Assembly: GCA_016165875.1 (NCBI GenBank)
Contig: JABBOT010000016.1
Location: forward strand, 6,444,598-6,508,597
Source: Acanthopleura granulata
Taxonomy: Eukaryota > Mollusca > Polyplacophora > Chitonida > Chitonidae
Reading direction: 5' to 3'
Length of the DNA stretch: 64,000 nucleotides
A program made the translations under genes and the position numbers. Shown piece by piece: positions 11,141 through 23,944 of this stretch. The notes beneath the pieces are model-generated. The model had not been told where the DNA came from. It made no database searches and saw nothing but the letters and a program-made list of their open reading frames with translations. Each line of letters opens with the position of its first letter. The stretch's first letter is position 1.

Positions 11141-12061
11141 GACATACCGCTGCAACTGCAGTCCAAATTTAGGTGATGTGTTTTTTGTAATGCCAATGTA
11201 TATTGACTGCACTGGAATAGATGTGCACGAATCCCGAGGGCTGTTGCCCCAAGCTACAGATCCTTAAAATGTTTCGGCATGTTTTAAGTCATTGATTGGC
11301 GTGATTCGGCAAAATGGCGCACATTTACGCGCGAATTGGCCTGGATTCACATCCGTGTTTCATGAGATGCGAATGCTGAAGACTGAATCCCAAAATCCCT
11401 TCTCCTCCTTTAGGTGAAAGGATTTGTAATCAACTACAAGAAGAAAGCCCTCTACAAGTACAGCTTCTTTAAAAAATGGTCACATGGGCGAGTTTCTGTC
11501 GTTGGCCAGCTGGTTTATCGACTGAATGATTGATGTTCTGACTGCCTGTATTTCTGTCGATATTCCACGTACACACATGGATTCACTGCTGACGCGCCAA
11601 TAAACCTTTGTCGGCCTCTTAGTGACTATAAATACTAAACAGAATAAAAGTTAGTGGGCATGAAATAAATGTAAGACTTAGACAGTTTGCTTTCCGGTCT
11701 CATTTCCAGGTCCTGGTTTTCTGTAGTTAATGTATCCATGACGCGTCCAAATGAATCTGTAGGCTTGCCTTAGGATGCCGTTTTGATTTCGCGATCATTG
11801 CAATCATTGACGTTTGACAGGAGTGACCATCTGCAAAAAATCACACTGTCAATGCCAATGCTCTCCATGTGCTTGTATCTTTTTTTTAATTTTAATTAGG
11901 AGCCATTAACACACAGCAAGTGTTTCCGACCATAAGACACCGATTAATCACTTTTTTCTATGACATTCTGTTATCTTTCGTTTATTGTAGATATGCGCGC
12001 ATATATCAGCGAAGGAATGCTATCTGATAAAAGTTAACACTCACCTCTTATCTTGAAAGAT
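11141..12061. other. Intergenic, nothing recognised
   Basis: Unique-looking sequence with no open frame, domain or repeat that I can support. Confidence 0.4.
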
Positions 12062-12192
12062 AAAAGCGGATGGCTGTGGTTTCCCCCGGATTCTTCCCGG
12101 TTTTCTCCCACCATAATGCTGGCCGCCGCCGTGGAAGTCAAATATTGTTGTGTAGGGCATAAAACACCGATAGAACAAATAAATAAATCTAA
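12062..12192 (+). repeat. SINE family A, 3' fragment
   Basis: Starts at gcggatggctgtggtttccc and continues through cataatgctggccgccgccg to gggcataaaacaccgatag and the aaataaataaat tail. The tRNA-like head is absent, a typical 5' truncation. Confidence 0.8.
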
Positions 12193-12589
12193 AAGCTCTG
12201 ACAAGCAACACTTATCAGATACCATATACAGTAATCTGATGAGCGATGTCCGTTGGCTTATTATATACGTATATGTTTTGATGTCACTTGCTATACTTTG
12301 CTATATTTTGATGAACGTTGCCTGTAATCTCCTACGTTCATCATACATACATAGTAAAACTGTCTACGTTACCGTAAACGGTCTAATGACAGGTAATAGC
12401 CTCAGAATTGGCGTTAAATGACATAATTATTCCCCAAGGATCACGTTCACAATTCCATGGTTATGGGGAACTTTTCCCACCCAAAGTAACTCAGGTCCAA
12501 GCTGTATAGTCTATTGTTCATTCCTGCCTTTCTGGTGACGATTTGTGGACAAACTGTTGACGTAGTACTCATGTGCTACAAGAGAACAA

Positions 12590-12665
12590 TGGTCAGTTCG
12601 GTTTGAGCCCGAGTCACCGCTGAGTAGCAATAGGTACCTCATTAAGCTACACATATACATTTGAA
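12590..12665 (-). repeat. tRNA-like SINE head, degraded
   Basis: On the minus strand an A-box-like tgtagcttaatgaggtacc and a B-box-like cgggctcaaaccg are about 35 bases apart. No clover leaf can be completed, so this is more likely the head of a third tRNA-derived SINE type than a tRNA gene. Confidence 0.35.
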
Positions 12666-14169
12666 ACAATTAATATATGCTTCTTAAACGCCAACAAATG
12701 AAATTATCTGCATGTGTGGAGCCATTAATAATCTGCTGGTATATTTATTGGCATTCTTCCAAGTGCAACAGCTTGGGATAGACACACTGTATACAGCATT
12801 CATCGAGGCGATTTCAGACCTGCTCCTTGACTGCCAGTACGCGATCTTAATGTCACTGACATGTCCGGGTGCCATAATAATAACAGGCGTGCATGCAAGC
12901 GCATGTAAAAGGCTTTACTGATGACAGCTATTTTCTCCCGAGATACCCATGCTCCAAGTGCCGATGTTGCTGCAAGTGAACGTTTTGTGGATGACTCATT
13001 CAAGATTCGCCTGATACTGTGTGACGGAAACATCTGGAAAATTAATGGTTAGACAGTCAGATATTCCCGTGTCACTGATGAACCCAGGCGTCGAGGTAGG
13101 CGTTCGTGTATTAGCCGTCAACAGTAGTGAACACTCTGGATCAATAATCGCAAGATCAATTTCCGAAAACAATATTCGCAAACCACTAAAGAAATAAGAA
13201 AGTGTATAAAATCAGAAATTAGGGGGGATTGGTGCAAACAGAAGGAAGTTCGAAACCGACATATCGATTCGAAGATATGCAGGGTATCGTCTCTCCGAAG
13301 GTACACATCTTGAATCGATGTCAGCTAACGCTCAACAGACAGTGCCCAGAATCTCTGAAATTGCGATTCCCGGAACGCCCATGTGGACTGGCTGATTTCG
13401 GTTTCGACGCTATATGTCCAGTTAAAAGTCTCCAGCCAGGACCATTGGCCAAATGACATATAAGGTTAACATCACGCTTTCCCACCGACTTATCTTTAAC
13501 TAACTTTATAGTTGTCTGCCCGTGAAGAGACCCTGACTGGCACAAAGGTATAGATCGTTCCTCAGGAGACCACCAGTCCTTGACCAGTAAGGCACCGGCT
13601 TGTCCAGATGGATAACCCATGGTTTTAGACTACGACCATTTATGAACAGCTACCATTAAAGAGCGTCTAAGACACCTACTTGTTGGACCTACATATTATT
13701 CACTGATTATACCAGTGTGAAATTTGAATTGGGTATCATGTTTAGAATATATCTTCCGTACACCATAGAAAAGTGCTAACAGCTTCTCTCTTACAAGTTG
13801 GCAGCTTTATTTGCTATGTGTACATCTTTTCTGACATACTCCTCATTGCCCTTGGTTGTTTTGGAAATGGGTCTTACGATAATGAACTTGGAGTGGTACA
13901 CGAACGTCCGACTTGACGCTTAGATTTCGGTCTTTGGCGAGATATTAATGAAGTCTTGAGCAGGGCGATAAACACTTATGAAATAAATAGTATGCAATCT
14001 ACTATATTGCACAAAGTTACTCCAAAGAAGTTCTTTTTCCAGATCTGTTGCTTTTTCCAACTAGTCCATGACACAACGCATTGAACACCAAATGCCCATC
14101 AGATATCCGCTAGACGGAGTCTTTCGCCTTTCTTTTCTTTTAAACCATGAAATTCTTCCCGGTGAAAAG
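12666..14169. other. Intergenic; unassigned open frames
   Basis: Several minus-strand frames of 60-100 codons (12,800-13,033, 12,996-13,181, 13,321-13,620) are open but have no family I recognise and no clear splice sites. A stretch at about 13,875-13,945 is a diverged relative of 16,895-16,985. No gene is called. Confidence 0.3.
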
Positions 14170-14420
14170 TGCACTCTGAAAACAACAGCCTGAATCCAAT
14201 TATACAGATACCAGACATGACGCCTCACACTGTCCCAGTATACAGAAAACAGCCATGGCACTTCTTCCAATCGTGGTACACGGGAAGGAAGAGTCTACCC
14301 ATCCACTGCACACTGTATTCTGACACCAGACATGACATTCCATCCAGTCACGGTATACGGACACCAGACATAAAGACTACACTTAAAATCAGATATGGCA
14401 CTCCATCCAACGAAAATATG
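14170..14420 (-). repeat. Degenerate SINE family B pieces in tandem
   Basis: The block gacaccagacatgac/agaccagacatgacgcc occurs several times between 14,205 and 14,370, each followed by a degraded ccagtcac..tatac.gacacc. It looks like a locally duplicated, decayed family B core. Confidence 0.5.
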
Positions 14421-15420
14421 TCGAGGCACGGCAGTAATTTTTTTTCCTCTATGTCGGTAGCACTTGCAGGGCTACAGCGCTACCAGTAATATGTGTATAT
14501 GTATATGTGTTTCTTCCGCTGTGGTCTTTCTTCGGAGTTATATGACTGTAACTATTTTTCATGGAATTATCATCTTAATGACACCAAACAGACACCTTGC
14601 TCTTGTCACGATGTATTCCGAGGTCTGATTCTGAAGACACTGTCCAGGACACTTCATCCAATGACACTATATACACCAAATCCAAGTGGCACTCAGTGTT
14701 TGCTGTCTTCTCTACTTGCGAGTTCTAATGTAGGATACACCGTGACTACACAGTCAGCGACAAAACCAAGGGACACCCAATGTTTTGGCTGTTTTCATCT
14801 ACTCAGGAGATCGAATGCTGAGGCCAATGTACATGGCACTCCAGCCAATCACACTTACATACATGTACACACCACCCAAGTGGCACCCACTTCTTTAGTG
14901 GTCTGCTCTGCTTTTGACCTTTAATGCAGAACTTAGGCGTCGAAACCGACATTCGCAGACCAGCCGTCAATCAAAATGGGCGTTGCAAGACATCGCAAGA
15001 CAAAAAAAATTAAGACCGATTCATTCAAAGAGACGAAAAGACATGCAGTACACAAGGCAACACATCCAGTCACACAATATACAGTACATCACATTCAACT
15101 GGCTCCCTTCTTTCATTGCCACCTTTTCTTTGGTCACAGCATATGTGCAGTGCTAATACCAAGAAGGCCAATCTGTGTTTTTCTTGGACAGGCACTTGCA
15201 AAAAGCGATAATCTTTGTCCAAGATATGAAACACTTGTTCAAGCGACAATCTTTGTCCAAGATACCAGGCAGGCATTCTCCAGGCCTTGCATCACGCATG
15301 ATATTCATGTACCAAGCATCAGTTATTATAAGCAAATATATATGAGCAAACATTGGAAACTTAGAAAATTATCTATTATATGACAAACAGCGTCCACTCG
15401 AGACATTGGAAAGATCACCT
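14421..15420. other. Intergenic, nothing recognised
   Basis: Open frames up to 143 codons (14,493-14,924 plus) are low in any protein-like pattern and lack splice context. A short direct repeat (ataatctttgtccaagat) lies at about 15,209-15,260. Confidence 0.35.
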
Positions 15421-15647
15421 GTTTTAATATTGATTGATTTATTTATATATTTGACGGGTGTTTTACGCCGTACTCAAGAATATTTCACTTATTCGACGGC
15501 GATCAGCATTATGGTGGGAGGAAACCGGACAGAGCCCGGGGGAACCCACGACCATCAGCAGGTTGCTGGCAGACCCTCCCACCTGTGGCCGGAGAGGAAG
15601 CCAGGGTAACCTGGACTGAGCCACGGAGGCCCCCGTTTCAATATTGA
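15421..15647 (-). mobile_element. SINE family A, reverse copy with internal deletion and target-site duplication
   Basis: Element 15,434-15,634 has the full 3' body but joins gaggaagccag directly to the outer head edge (tgagccacggaggcccc), so most of the tRNA-like part is missing. The flanks gttttaatattga (15,421-15,433) and gtttcaatattga (15,635-15,647) match at 12 of 13 bases and look like a target-site duplication. Confidence 0.75.
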
Positions 15648-15769
15648 AAACATTTATCATCATTGCCTTTGCTGTCTCAGTATTGGTACATACATGACTG
15701 AGTCAGTGAGGTCTTCTGAGGTATAAACAGCTTGGTCCATGATTCTGAAAGCAGCCGTGGTTATTCAGG

Positions 15770-16110
15770 CTATTGGACTGAGACATTCATGCTCGATACA
15801 CTTGATCGAGGTCGGGAGATCAATTCCGGGATCAGTCCCATATTGAACACTTTAAAAAATGTACGTGTTGCTGCCTCGCTTAGCGCCCAGCACCGAGAGG
15901 TTAGAACAAGAAAACAGGACTGAGTATAATGTGACTAAGTGGAGTGTCACACCTGGCGTCTTCGACAGGATGTTCCTATGGCGGCAGAACTTTGGCGGCA
16001 TGGACTCGCCCTGCCACAAGGAGACACAGTATATATATATTCTAAGGACTTCTTATTGTGATAAAACTATAAAAATATTGTTGAGTACGACGTAAAACCC
16101 AGAAAAATAT
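15770..16110 (+). repeat. SINE family B, forward copy
   Basis: Best forward copy: a degraded tRNA-like head (cgaggtcgggagatcaattc), a gttgctgcctcgcttagcgc block, ggagtgtcacacctggcgtc, ggcggcatggactcgccctg and the end ttgttgagtacgacgtaaaa. It defines the order of parts used to recognise the other copies. Confidence 0.75.
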
Positions 16111-18880
16111 ACATACATTTGAAATTAGGCTTTGTTTCTGACATAAGGAATATTACTCCACAAACGAACTATTGTTTACTTTTCGAATCATAAAACTGAA
16201 GCAGAGAGAGAATTCACTGTATTGCACACTGGGTTTACCCGTTTGAAAATTGATCTCTTGATGATTTCCGTGGAAAATGTACTTGAGACAAGAGCTCAGA
16301 ACGTATATGCTTGTATAGAATGAAATCAATTGTATCATGGACACCGTGCACACAAAAGCCCTTGACTTTAATTGAAAGAGAGATGATCTTGCTACATTCG
16401 AGTCGTGAAGCAAAGATTAACAGCATGAGGGTAAAAGAAAATCCGATTGGGATATTCAGTGTATACGCAACGGTTCATGCTCTTATGAAGTACCCGTCTT
16501 AAAAGTAGTTTGCAGTTGTTGATAAACATAGTACTAGGTCAGTACACAGGATTAGGTGTGTGCATCGAGTCAAAAGGCTGCAAACGCTGATCTAGTTCTT
16601 TGCCCATTTGGCTGCTTTTTGTTAATGTATCCACGCTAGGTGCGTTCCCGCAAGACGGTCATAGTGTTGACGTTTTCATAGTGCTGTCTCATGTCACAGC
16701 ACTTGATGTGACAGCGACTTAACACCCGCCAGTAACCTTCACATATGGGTACATCGATCAGGTTAACGTCTTCCCTGCATCATCATGCTGATGGCCACTG
16801 CTCTCGTAAAAGTCACCACCTTCATTCACTACATTTACTATAATTTTTGTCTCACGTATTCCTTTGGGTATTGGGGTTAAAATAGTCTTGCGACGGGCTC
16901 TTGTGACTATCGACTTGGAAAACTCTTTCTAGAGTGGGTCTACGAGTGGTACGTGAATGTCGGACTGGACCCTAAGATTCCCATTCCTGGTGTTCGGGTC
17001 GTACATGTTGCGCTCGAAGTAGATTATGAGATTACCACATGCTACAAGTAATCTATCCACAATGGCTAGAGCAACGTCCGGACTGTTGAAATTCCGACCA
17101 TGAAACAAATTATGCAAGGACTGACCGCAAGGACATTGGTTAAGGCAGTTGGATATCAAACCACACGAAGTTCAGTTTCACATCCTACAGGATCCTCGAA
17201 CACATTATCTAAAAAATCCATTGAAGAAATACGTCTCTACATATGTCTGTTATTCGGTGGACATTTAAAGCGGAATTTGTGATCCCTTAAATTACCATTT
17301 TAATTCTTTTTTGACGTTTCATACACCCTACGCCGGGACCTGCAAGGAACCGGTGCCGTTGTTAACCCCTTATACAAATACTAATTTGCAGATGTTCTGG
17401 GTAGAGACAAACTTGCTGAAGCTCGCTGCAATGCTGGAATCCAACGTTACTAAGTGGCATCGCGCGACTAGTGGTCATCCCGAATCCACCACGTGGCGAC
17501 TGCAAATGAACTCTCGCGAGATTCTATAGTTACCTCCCTTCGTTGCTCCGAAGCAGCTGTGATGAATTTCACCAGCGTCGACCGTAACCAGGCGGCGCCA
17601 CATTATTCAAACTTTGTAGTGGTACACAGTGTATATTGCAGTATCTCAACTTAGCTGGGATATACATGTAACCCTCGCATACCATATGTAATTAGCTTAG
17701 GGGAACACTTTCAGCAAGGTCTTAAGCGTGTGTCATTTTGGCGTCTCCCGAATCGACCTCTCTTCGTACACCTCATATTCATTTATGACGTGTGCTATGA
17801 CGCCATGTACAGCAGCAAGTTATAATATCACTTTCTTATAAGTACATATGTACCTCATCTAAGATCTTGTTGAACATGAAGGGGCTAAATAAATTTAACA
17901 TTGGCCCACGTTAGAACTGCCCTGTGATTAGGCCTACTTTCCAGCAATGCTTTTCCGACCAAGTTCAGAATTTCTGAGGCGCATGAAATTCGATGATATG
18001 CCTGGATTCGAATCTCGACCTCGCCTTCTTTCATTACAAAAAGGTGAATATTGAGATTTTTTAAAATATACGTGAAGGGAAGGTATGGGAGGTCACAGAT
18101 CACTGCCTACACCATGCAAGAAGATCAAAACATCGCGGATTGCGCCTGTTTGTCTTGCAAGCACCTGCAAAGTAAACGCTTCGCCCGTGCCAATTATCCC
18201 CACCTATGCAGCTAGCTGTTGGTGAACATCTTCGCAAATACATCACGCATTCACGCACAGATTCATTGGCACGATGTTGTCATCGAACGCCGTGATGAAC
18301 CCAGCGTAGTTCAGCTATACTTCCTGTCATAGCTAGTGTGAATAGGCTACAGGCGCAACGTAGAAAATTTCCGCGAGATGAACATTGGCAGAAGGCCACA
18401 GAAGCCAGCGATTGAACGTCTACGGGGTCGTTATGCCAGCACGAGGACATGGCGGGACCCCGTGGAGTGAAAAGAGACAGCTCCTGTTAGGCCGTGACTG
18501 TGGCGGGAGCGCATTTTTCGGTGAGGGTGTATAGGGGTGGGTCGCCTGGCGGGATCCCGAGATAAGATCGATATCTTTTAAAGCGCCGTGGTCGCAACAA
18601 AGATTAGTACACGTACATGTTACTGTTAATTGTATATTAGTATAACATATAACTAAGCTTGTTTGCATATTCTTGTTAAAAAGACACGAAGACACGAGAA
18701 ATTAATTTAAACAGGATGACTGATCTAGCAACATTTACTGAATTATACAGCACTTAACGAAAACAAGTATTGTAACTGGTTCTTACTGGTGCCTGATGTA
18801 TAGCAAAATTAAGCTAATATAGCATGGTATCTCACTTTAATAAATCCGCCCAAATGTCGCGTTTTAAAACGTGTTTAAAC
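16111..18880. other. Intergenic; one minus-strand open frame of unknown nature
   Basis: A minus-strand frame at 17,159-16,929 (76 codons) looks more protein-like than its neighbours, with HGRNFNSPDVALAIVDRLL and LRVQSDIHVPLV. A diverged relative of its last 25 codons lies at about 13,875-13,945, so it may be an old duplicated exon or a repeat. I recognise no family. The rest of this interval shows nothing. Confidence 0.3.
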
Positions 18881-18884
18881 GCCT

Positions 18885-18930
18885 TGCTTCATTGGTCCGC
18901 GTCGAAATAATTTATCCAAGGACAGCTCCG
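18885..18930 (+). promoter_or_regulatory. Possible promoter of the thioredoxin-like/zinc-finger gene
   Basis: An inverted CCAAT box (attgg at 18,891-18,895) sits in a locally CpG-rich stretch just upstream of a sequence that ends in a good splice donor. No TATA box is seen. The assignment to the downstream gene is inference from strand, position and the donor. Confidence 0.3.
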
Positions 18931-19043
18931 AGTTTTAAATGCAACCCATGCCTGGACGAAATGGCGGAGCGAAGGAAATGTTGATGAAGCAACATCCAAA
19001 GCGTTGAAGCGCTGGAATCTCCCCTTGAAGACGCTTGCTAACG
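18931..19043 (+). other. Possible 5' untranslated first exon
   Basis: This segment ends in the donor acg|gtgagac at 19,043/19,044. It contains only short upstream frames (ATG at 18,941 or 18,950, ending in TGA at 19,007-19,009; another in good context at 18,961, MAERRKC then stop). It would splice to the acceptor at 23,188-23,189. No transcript supports it. Confidence 0.3.
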
Positions 19044-22000
19044 GTGAGACACACTCAGTTGACATCTTACTACTTCATTAGACCTGTCGCATGGATGTTT
19101 TTATTGGTAATTACTGCGCTGTGGACTGAGAAGCCGTAGCAGACTTGTCGGAGTTGACACCTCGGATGACCCAGTTCATTGTTCGTGGTATGGGGTCGAA
19201 GAACCGAGTAGTGGGGAATTTTCTTGCATTGTCCTATTATCTCTGCTCCTGACAAACGTGTCAGTTTATTCAGTATTGTCGCTGCTCTCGATAGAATTAA
19301 AATCGCTCGTTTTCATAGATGTTAGTGTCGTGAATGTATGAGTGCGGTCCACAAGTCAGTGCCTTAGTGATAAGTCGAATCGGCCTTGGATTCAGTATGA
19401 ACAAAAAAAACAAATAACAGTCAGAAACTGTGAAGTTTAGGTTGCACTTTTGGTCATGTGGTACATGATATTGCATGTCCGTTCATTTGAGATTTCAGAA
19501 TGCTCTATTCATAAGGAACACATTAGAATCAGGTTAGTGACAAGCCAAACTTTACAGTTCCCCAGCAGGGAATGTATGGTTTCCTCTTGCATGGATTTTA
19601 TCTGCATACATATACACGTGCCTTGGGTACACTGTAGAGCCTTCTTGTATATGATACGAAGATCCTAAATACACAAATACAAAATGAAGGTGCTGCCTCA
19701 CTGAAATTGACTGTTAAGACCCCAGACATGACACCCCACCATATCACTGTGTACTGCATGTAACACTACGCACACTGGGCATACAGTTAGCCAACGAGCT
19801 TCAAGCAAGAAAATCAGATTGGTGAATAACTTGTAGTGTGCCAGTGGTTTACATGATTTACTTTAAATGAGTGTAGTTCCCCCTGAGTCAGCGTAACAAC
19901 AGAGTATTGTCCCTTGATACTATGATGTCATCACTTTATAGCTTAGTTGGTTAAATCTTTATAATACATGAGCAACTGCTCAACAAAAGTTCTTTGTTTT
20001 TTTTTTCATTCTGAATGTATTGATTTATTGGTAAAGTGTAAGTGTATATAAAAAGTGGACGTACTAATCTGAGAAAAGGTTATAAGTGACATTAATTATG
20101 CGTATATATCATTGGGTGTGTACTGTTTTGTGGGATATTCACTGGGTTACAGATAGCCATATTACTTTCGTGTGAATTGTATGTAAACTACCTTGACAAG
20201 TATTAAAAATTGCAAATAAAAAGTATTTCATGTGAATTTCACTCACACATGCCAAGTGTTCATGGTGGCCAGTAAATACGTCTTCTGAACTGTGAATAAA
20301 TCAATACTTTAACATGTGTATCTCAAAAATTACCCCTCATTACCACTCTTTAAAGTGGAAGTCATAAAAAACTTATTCAGTGGCCATTTCTGTTGGCAGG
20401 AGGGATTGCTATCCCATGCAAGAGATAACCCTCTCAAAGTAATTTCAGGGAGGTACTGGTACGAGACTCAAATTGACTATCACCCAAGCTATTTTAGGCA
20501 AATGTTATGATACACAATCCAGTTCTTCTCATTGCAATTAGACTTGTTCATGTCCGGAAAACAGTGCAAGATATTTTATTCTAATGATTCACTGGCTTCC
20601 TAGGATTTTTTTCGGCCAATTTTCTTTGTAGAAACTCAATTTGAACAAATCAGAATACTTAACATTTTTAAGTATAAAAATGCTCTGAGTTGAATTTTTT
20701 ATTGGGCTTTGGGTGGAATTTCATTATTTGTAAACATTTCTCTGCATATTAATTTCTTTAACTTCCTTATCTATTTCATCAGCAAGAATATAAAAAAAAA
20801 GTTTGCCTATTGTTGGAGATAGGGTTGTGTTATCTGCAAACAGAAAATTTTTTAAGGATGGCTCATAAATGGGAGTGCAGCAGCCCTCCACAAAGGGAAG
20901 CCAATACTGTAACCCATGGAAGAGTACGTACTTGAGCCATTTTGGATGACTTGTATCAATATAATTACTGACATCACTGATATTGTTATTCCAGTAAGTA
21001 CATGGCTGTATTGTTTCATGGATTAAAGATTTGCTTCCCTTGGTAGAGGGCCCACACTCTCTGTTACATCTAACAGGTACTTTGTCCTAGATGTTATATT
21101 TAGCAAAGGTTCCTGGGTAAGGGCCAGATTTATCAGAGAAACAGAATGTCATGTGGTAGAAAATAGTAAGTGCCAGTGATTCCAGGTATGTTTGATTGAC
21201 AAATGTACAGCCATGGTCACCGATTTCAGATCATGTTCTCTGTATTGCTGTCGCACACTGACTACACACAATGGCCATCGCCAGTTTTCATACATCAACA
21301 ACACCTGCATGATTGTCTTCGATTAGGTACACATGATCTATGAAATGGGTGCTCCCCCACTTAAAACCCAATCTCCATTAACTACTGTGGTGAGATTTGT
21401 CCAACATAGTTCAGGGTTGCGGCCGTTCCGAGCAGAACTCTGCTCTTCTGATGAGCCACACCTGCTGCTTCCACAAATCAAACTGGTTTTCATCCCTGTT
21501 CAAAATCTTGAATTCCCTGATCATCCATTAAGAATGCAGGAATCTGATCGCTTGACCCACTTTTGTGAAGTAATGAATAGCAAAATATATGTCTTACAGT
21601 TTCGATAAACCGGAAAATAGTTACATTTTAAGCCTTGTTACTGAGGAGAAGGCCCCCTGTGTGTGTCTTCCTCCAGTTTCTGTGTGTTAATACCAAACCC
21701 TTGAACATGTTGCTGTCAACCCTTACTCCTTGATGACGTCAGAATGGAATTCCCACCAAGTAACTCTTTCGGAACCGCACTGAACTATTCCGGTATGTCC
21801 ACGTCAATCCACATACAAGACGGTGTTTCAACAGAAAATCTATTCCGAAGTGAAAAGGAGATTTGTGACCGTTAGGAGTATCAACGCTTGACCATCTATG
21901 CATGTATTATATACCAGTGTGAGGGCAAATTATCAAAGAACACAGCCAAGTAAATGTTACATGTTAAAAGATGTGGTTTTGGAGGTCTTGGCGATAGAAG

Positions 22001-23189
22001 GGAGGGAACCCCAGCTGCCAATCTGTCGCCAACGCCCCCTCCCCCACCCCCAGGGAAAATGCAGCTTTCTGTTTGTAGTACCTGTCAGTTTAATAAATAT
22101 GTATGCAGATGCAGATGGTGTTGAACTAGACATCAAGAATACATCATATTTCTGGCAAAGTTTGGAAAATCTCTGTCTAGTGCAGTGAGTTCCTTGGAAT
22201 CGAACCATATTCCTATTGACACACCGCATAACCAAACTAAACTGAATTGAATCAAATTTCTCAAACCACATACGTATGTGGATTGAAATCAGTGTGCATC
22301 GATGCATATTTATAGCCGAATCCGGTGTGTCCACAACCATGTTCAGTGAATACACCGTGATGCTTTTGGTGTGTCAACAGCAATACTTACAATTCCACTT
22401 GTCCGTGGTCAATCAGGACAGCATTTCCGGTTGTCCCTGGACGACAGGCGAGCAATTTTGCAAGCCCTGACCAACATGTTATACACTTGCGTATGTCACA
22501 TTGGGAAAATTTTGTCATTGAGGTGTCAAAGGTAGGTGGGTTTACCCAGGCACTAAAGATTCCTGGAACCATGAAACTGATCGCCTTTCTTCAGTGAAGA
22601 AATTCTTGAGCATAGTATTAGACAACAATCAGTCGATGGATGAATCATTCCATGTGGAACCTGCATGCCTGAGAGCAGAAAAATAAAATTGGCCCCGACT
22701 TCTGTTTGAGGTGAATATTTCACAACATTTGCAGATTGATTCAAGTATTACTAGAAAAGTCTTCCAGAAGATCTGCCATTTCTTCCGACTTGGTTTCAGA
22801 AGATTTGGAAGAGCTTCTAGAAGGTGAAAAGCACAAATTGTCAGAGTGGATGGTCAGTAGAAGATTTATTGCCGAACAAGAACAAGCTGATAGATTGAGT
22901 TGATTGAGGAAATATTTTGCGAATGAAAATGAATTACATGTAATGTTGAAAGCTGTGCTATGCATCAAGCCACAATAAATGAAGGTACGCAGTTGTTGAA
23001 TGTTCTCAATGATCTGTAAGTTTTGTATTGGCAGGTTCTGATGTCTTCAAGATGTTTCTTTCTTTCTTGTTACTTGCGCTGTCTCACGAAGTCATCATAA
23101 ATTTTACCTTAGAACAAGATGATATTAACCAAGAACTTGGCAGAATGGCTTGTAACTCATGAAGTATTCTCCTTTGGTTTTCCTTGCAG
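19044..23189 (+). other. Upstream region or 5' UTR intron with unassigned coding-like pieces
   Basis: A SINE family B fragment lies at 19,682-19,770. Between 20.3 and 22.9 kb several plus-strand pieces read like protein in changing frames: 21,393-21,608 (includes LLLPQIKLVFIPVQNLEFPD), 22,051-22,182 (MYADADGVELDIKNTSYFW), 22,381-22,531 (HLRMSHWENFVIEVSK before a gtaggt donor) and 22,735-22,899 (SSDLVSEDLEELLEGEKHKL). Phases do not join cleanly and no family is recognised, so this may be an old pseudogene, an undetected gene or chance. Confidence 0.3.
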
Positions 23190-23944
23190 ATTCCAGAAAA
23201 GGCATTTTAGAAAAGGGTGATCTCAGAATTTGGAGTTGCAATTGATTGTACTGCTGTCTCTAAGGTCTCTTGAGTTACCTGTATTGCATGCGTGACCCTA
23301 ATGGGCAATGGCTGCCTAGTTGCACATCATCAGCGAGTAGAACCCTCTGGGTGTCACTTTTAAGGGCAACTTACGATTCAAAATTTGAGACATGAGATGC
23401 TAGTGCATTGCAGATGGAAGTCTTTTAAAGGATGCATTGGCTATTGTCGAACTGGTAAATTAGTTCCTGTAACTAAGGCTATTACATAATGGATAAGCCA
23501 CCACAACATGCGCTTCAGTCATGTCCGAAGGCCATTAAGACCATCACAGTTGTCCATCACAAGAGAGTGACCCCATCCTGTGGCTTACCCATCACACCCC
23601 AAGGGGAGAAACGTCAGTCAGGAGGCCAAAGGAAAGTCATCAGTTTGCTTGTGTCACCTGTGGACTCTGGTTCAAAATCTGGGGAATCACAGAATTCCTC
23701 AAAACCTGCAAATTCTGTCGCTGATCCCATCAAGGAAGTGACTGCTCCCAGGCCTGTGAATCTGGTGAGACGGATCACAGACACCCAGACAGTTTCGTCA
23801 GTGCTGTCGGAAGCATTGCCGTTTATCCCCAGTGCGCCTCAGGCTGCAAAGAGTCCACCAGGCACCAGCACCACAACCACAAACCCAAAGTTCAAGAGGT
23901 CAGATGGTTCCCAAGCACTCTCATTGCTGCCAGGCCAGAATCAT
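23190..23944 (+). CDS. Exon 1: 5' UTR part and N-terminal coding region (CDS 23,489-23,944)
   Basis: The acceptor ttttccttgcag ends at 23,189. The coding part starts at ATG 23,489, the first in-frame Met after a TAA at 23,474, and runs 152 codons to donor cat|gtgagt. The product is low-complexity: Ser, Thr, Pro and Lys rich (for example [14 protein letters not shown]), probably disordered. The following intron (23,945-28,934) holds SINE, tandem-repeat, Penelope-like and Tc1-like sequence. Confidence 0.75.

Noticed and set aside
21957..22355. Minus-strand open frame of 132 codons
   Set aside because: No recognisable motif or splice sites; the opposite strand looks more protein-like in part of the interval.
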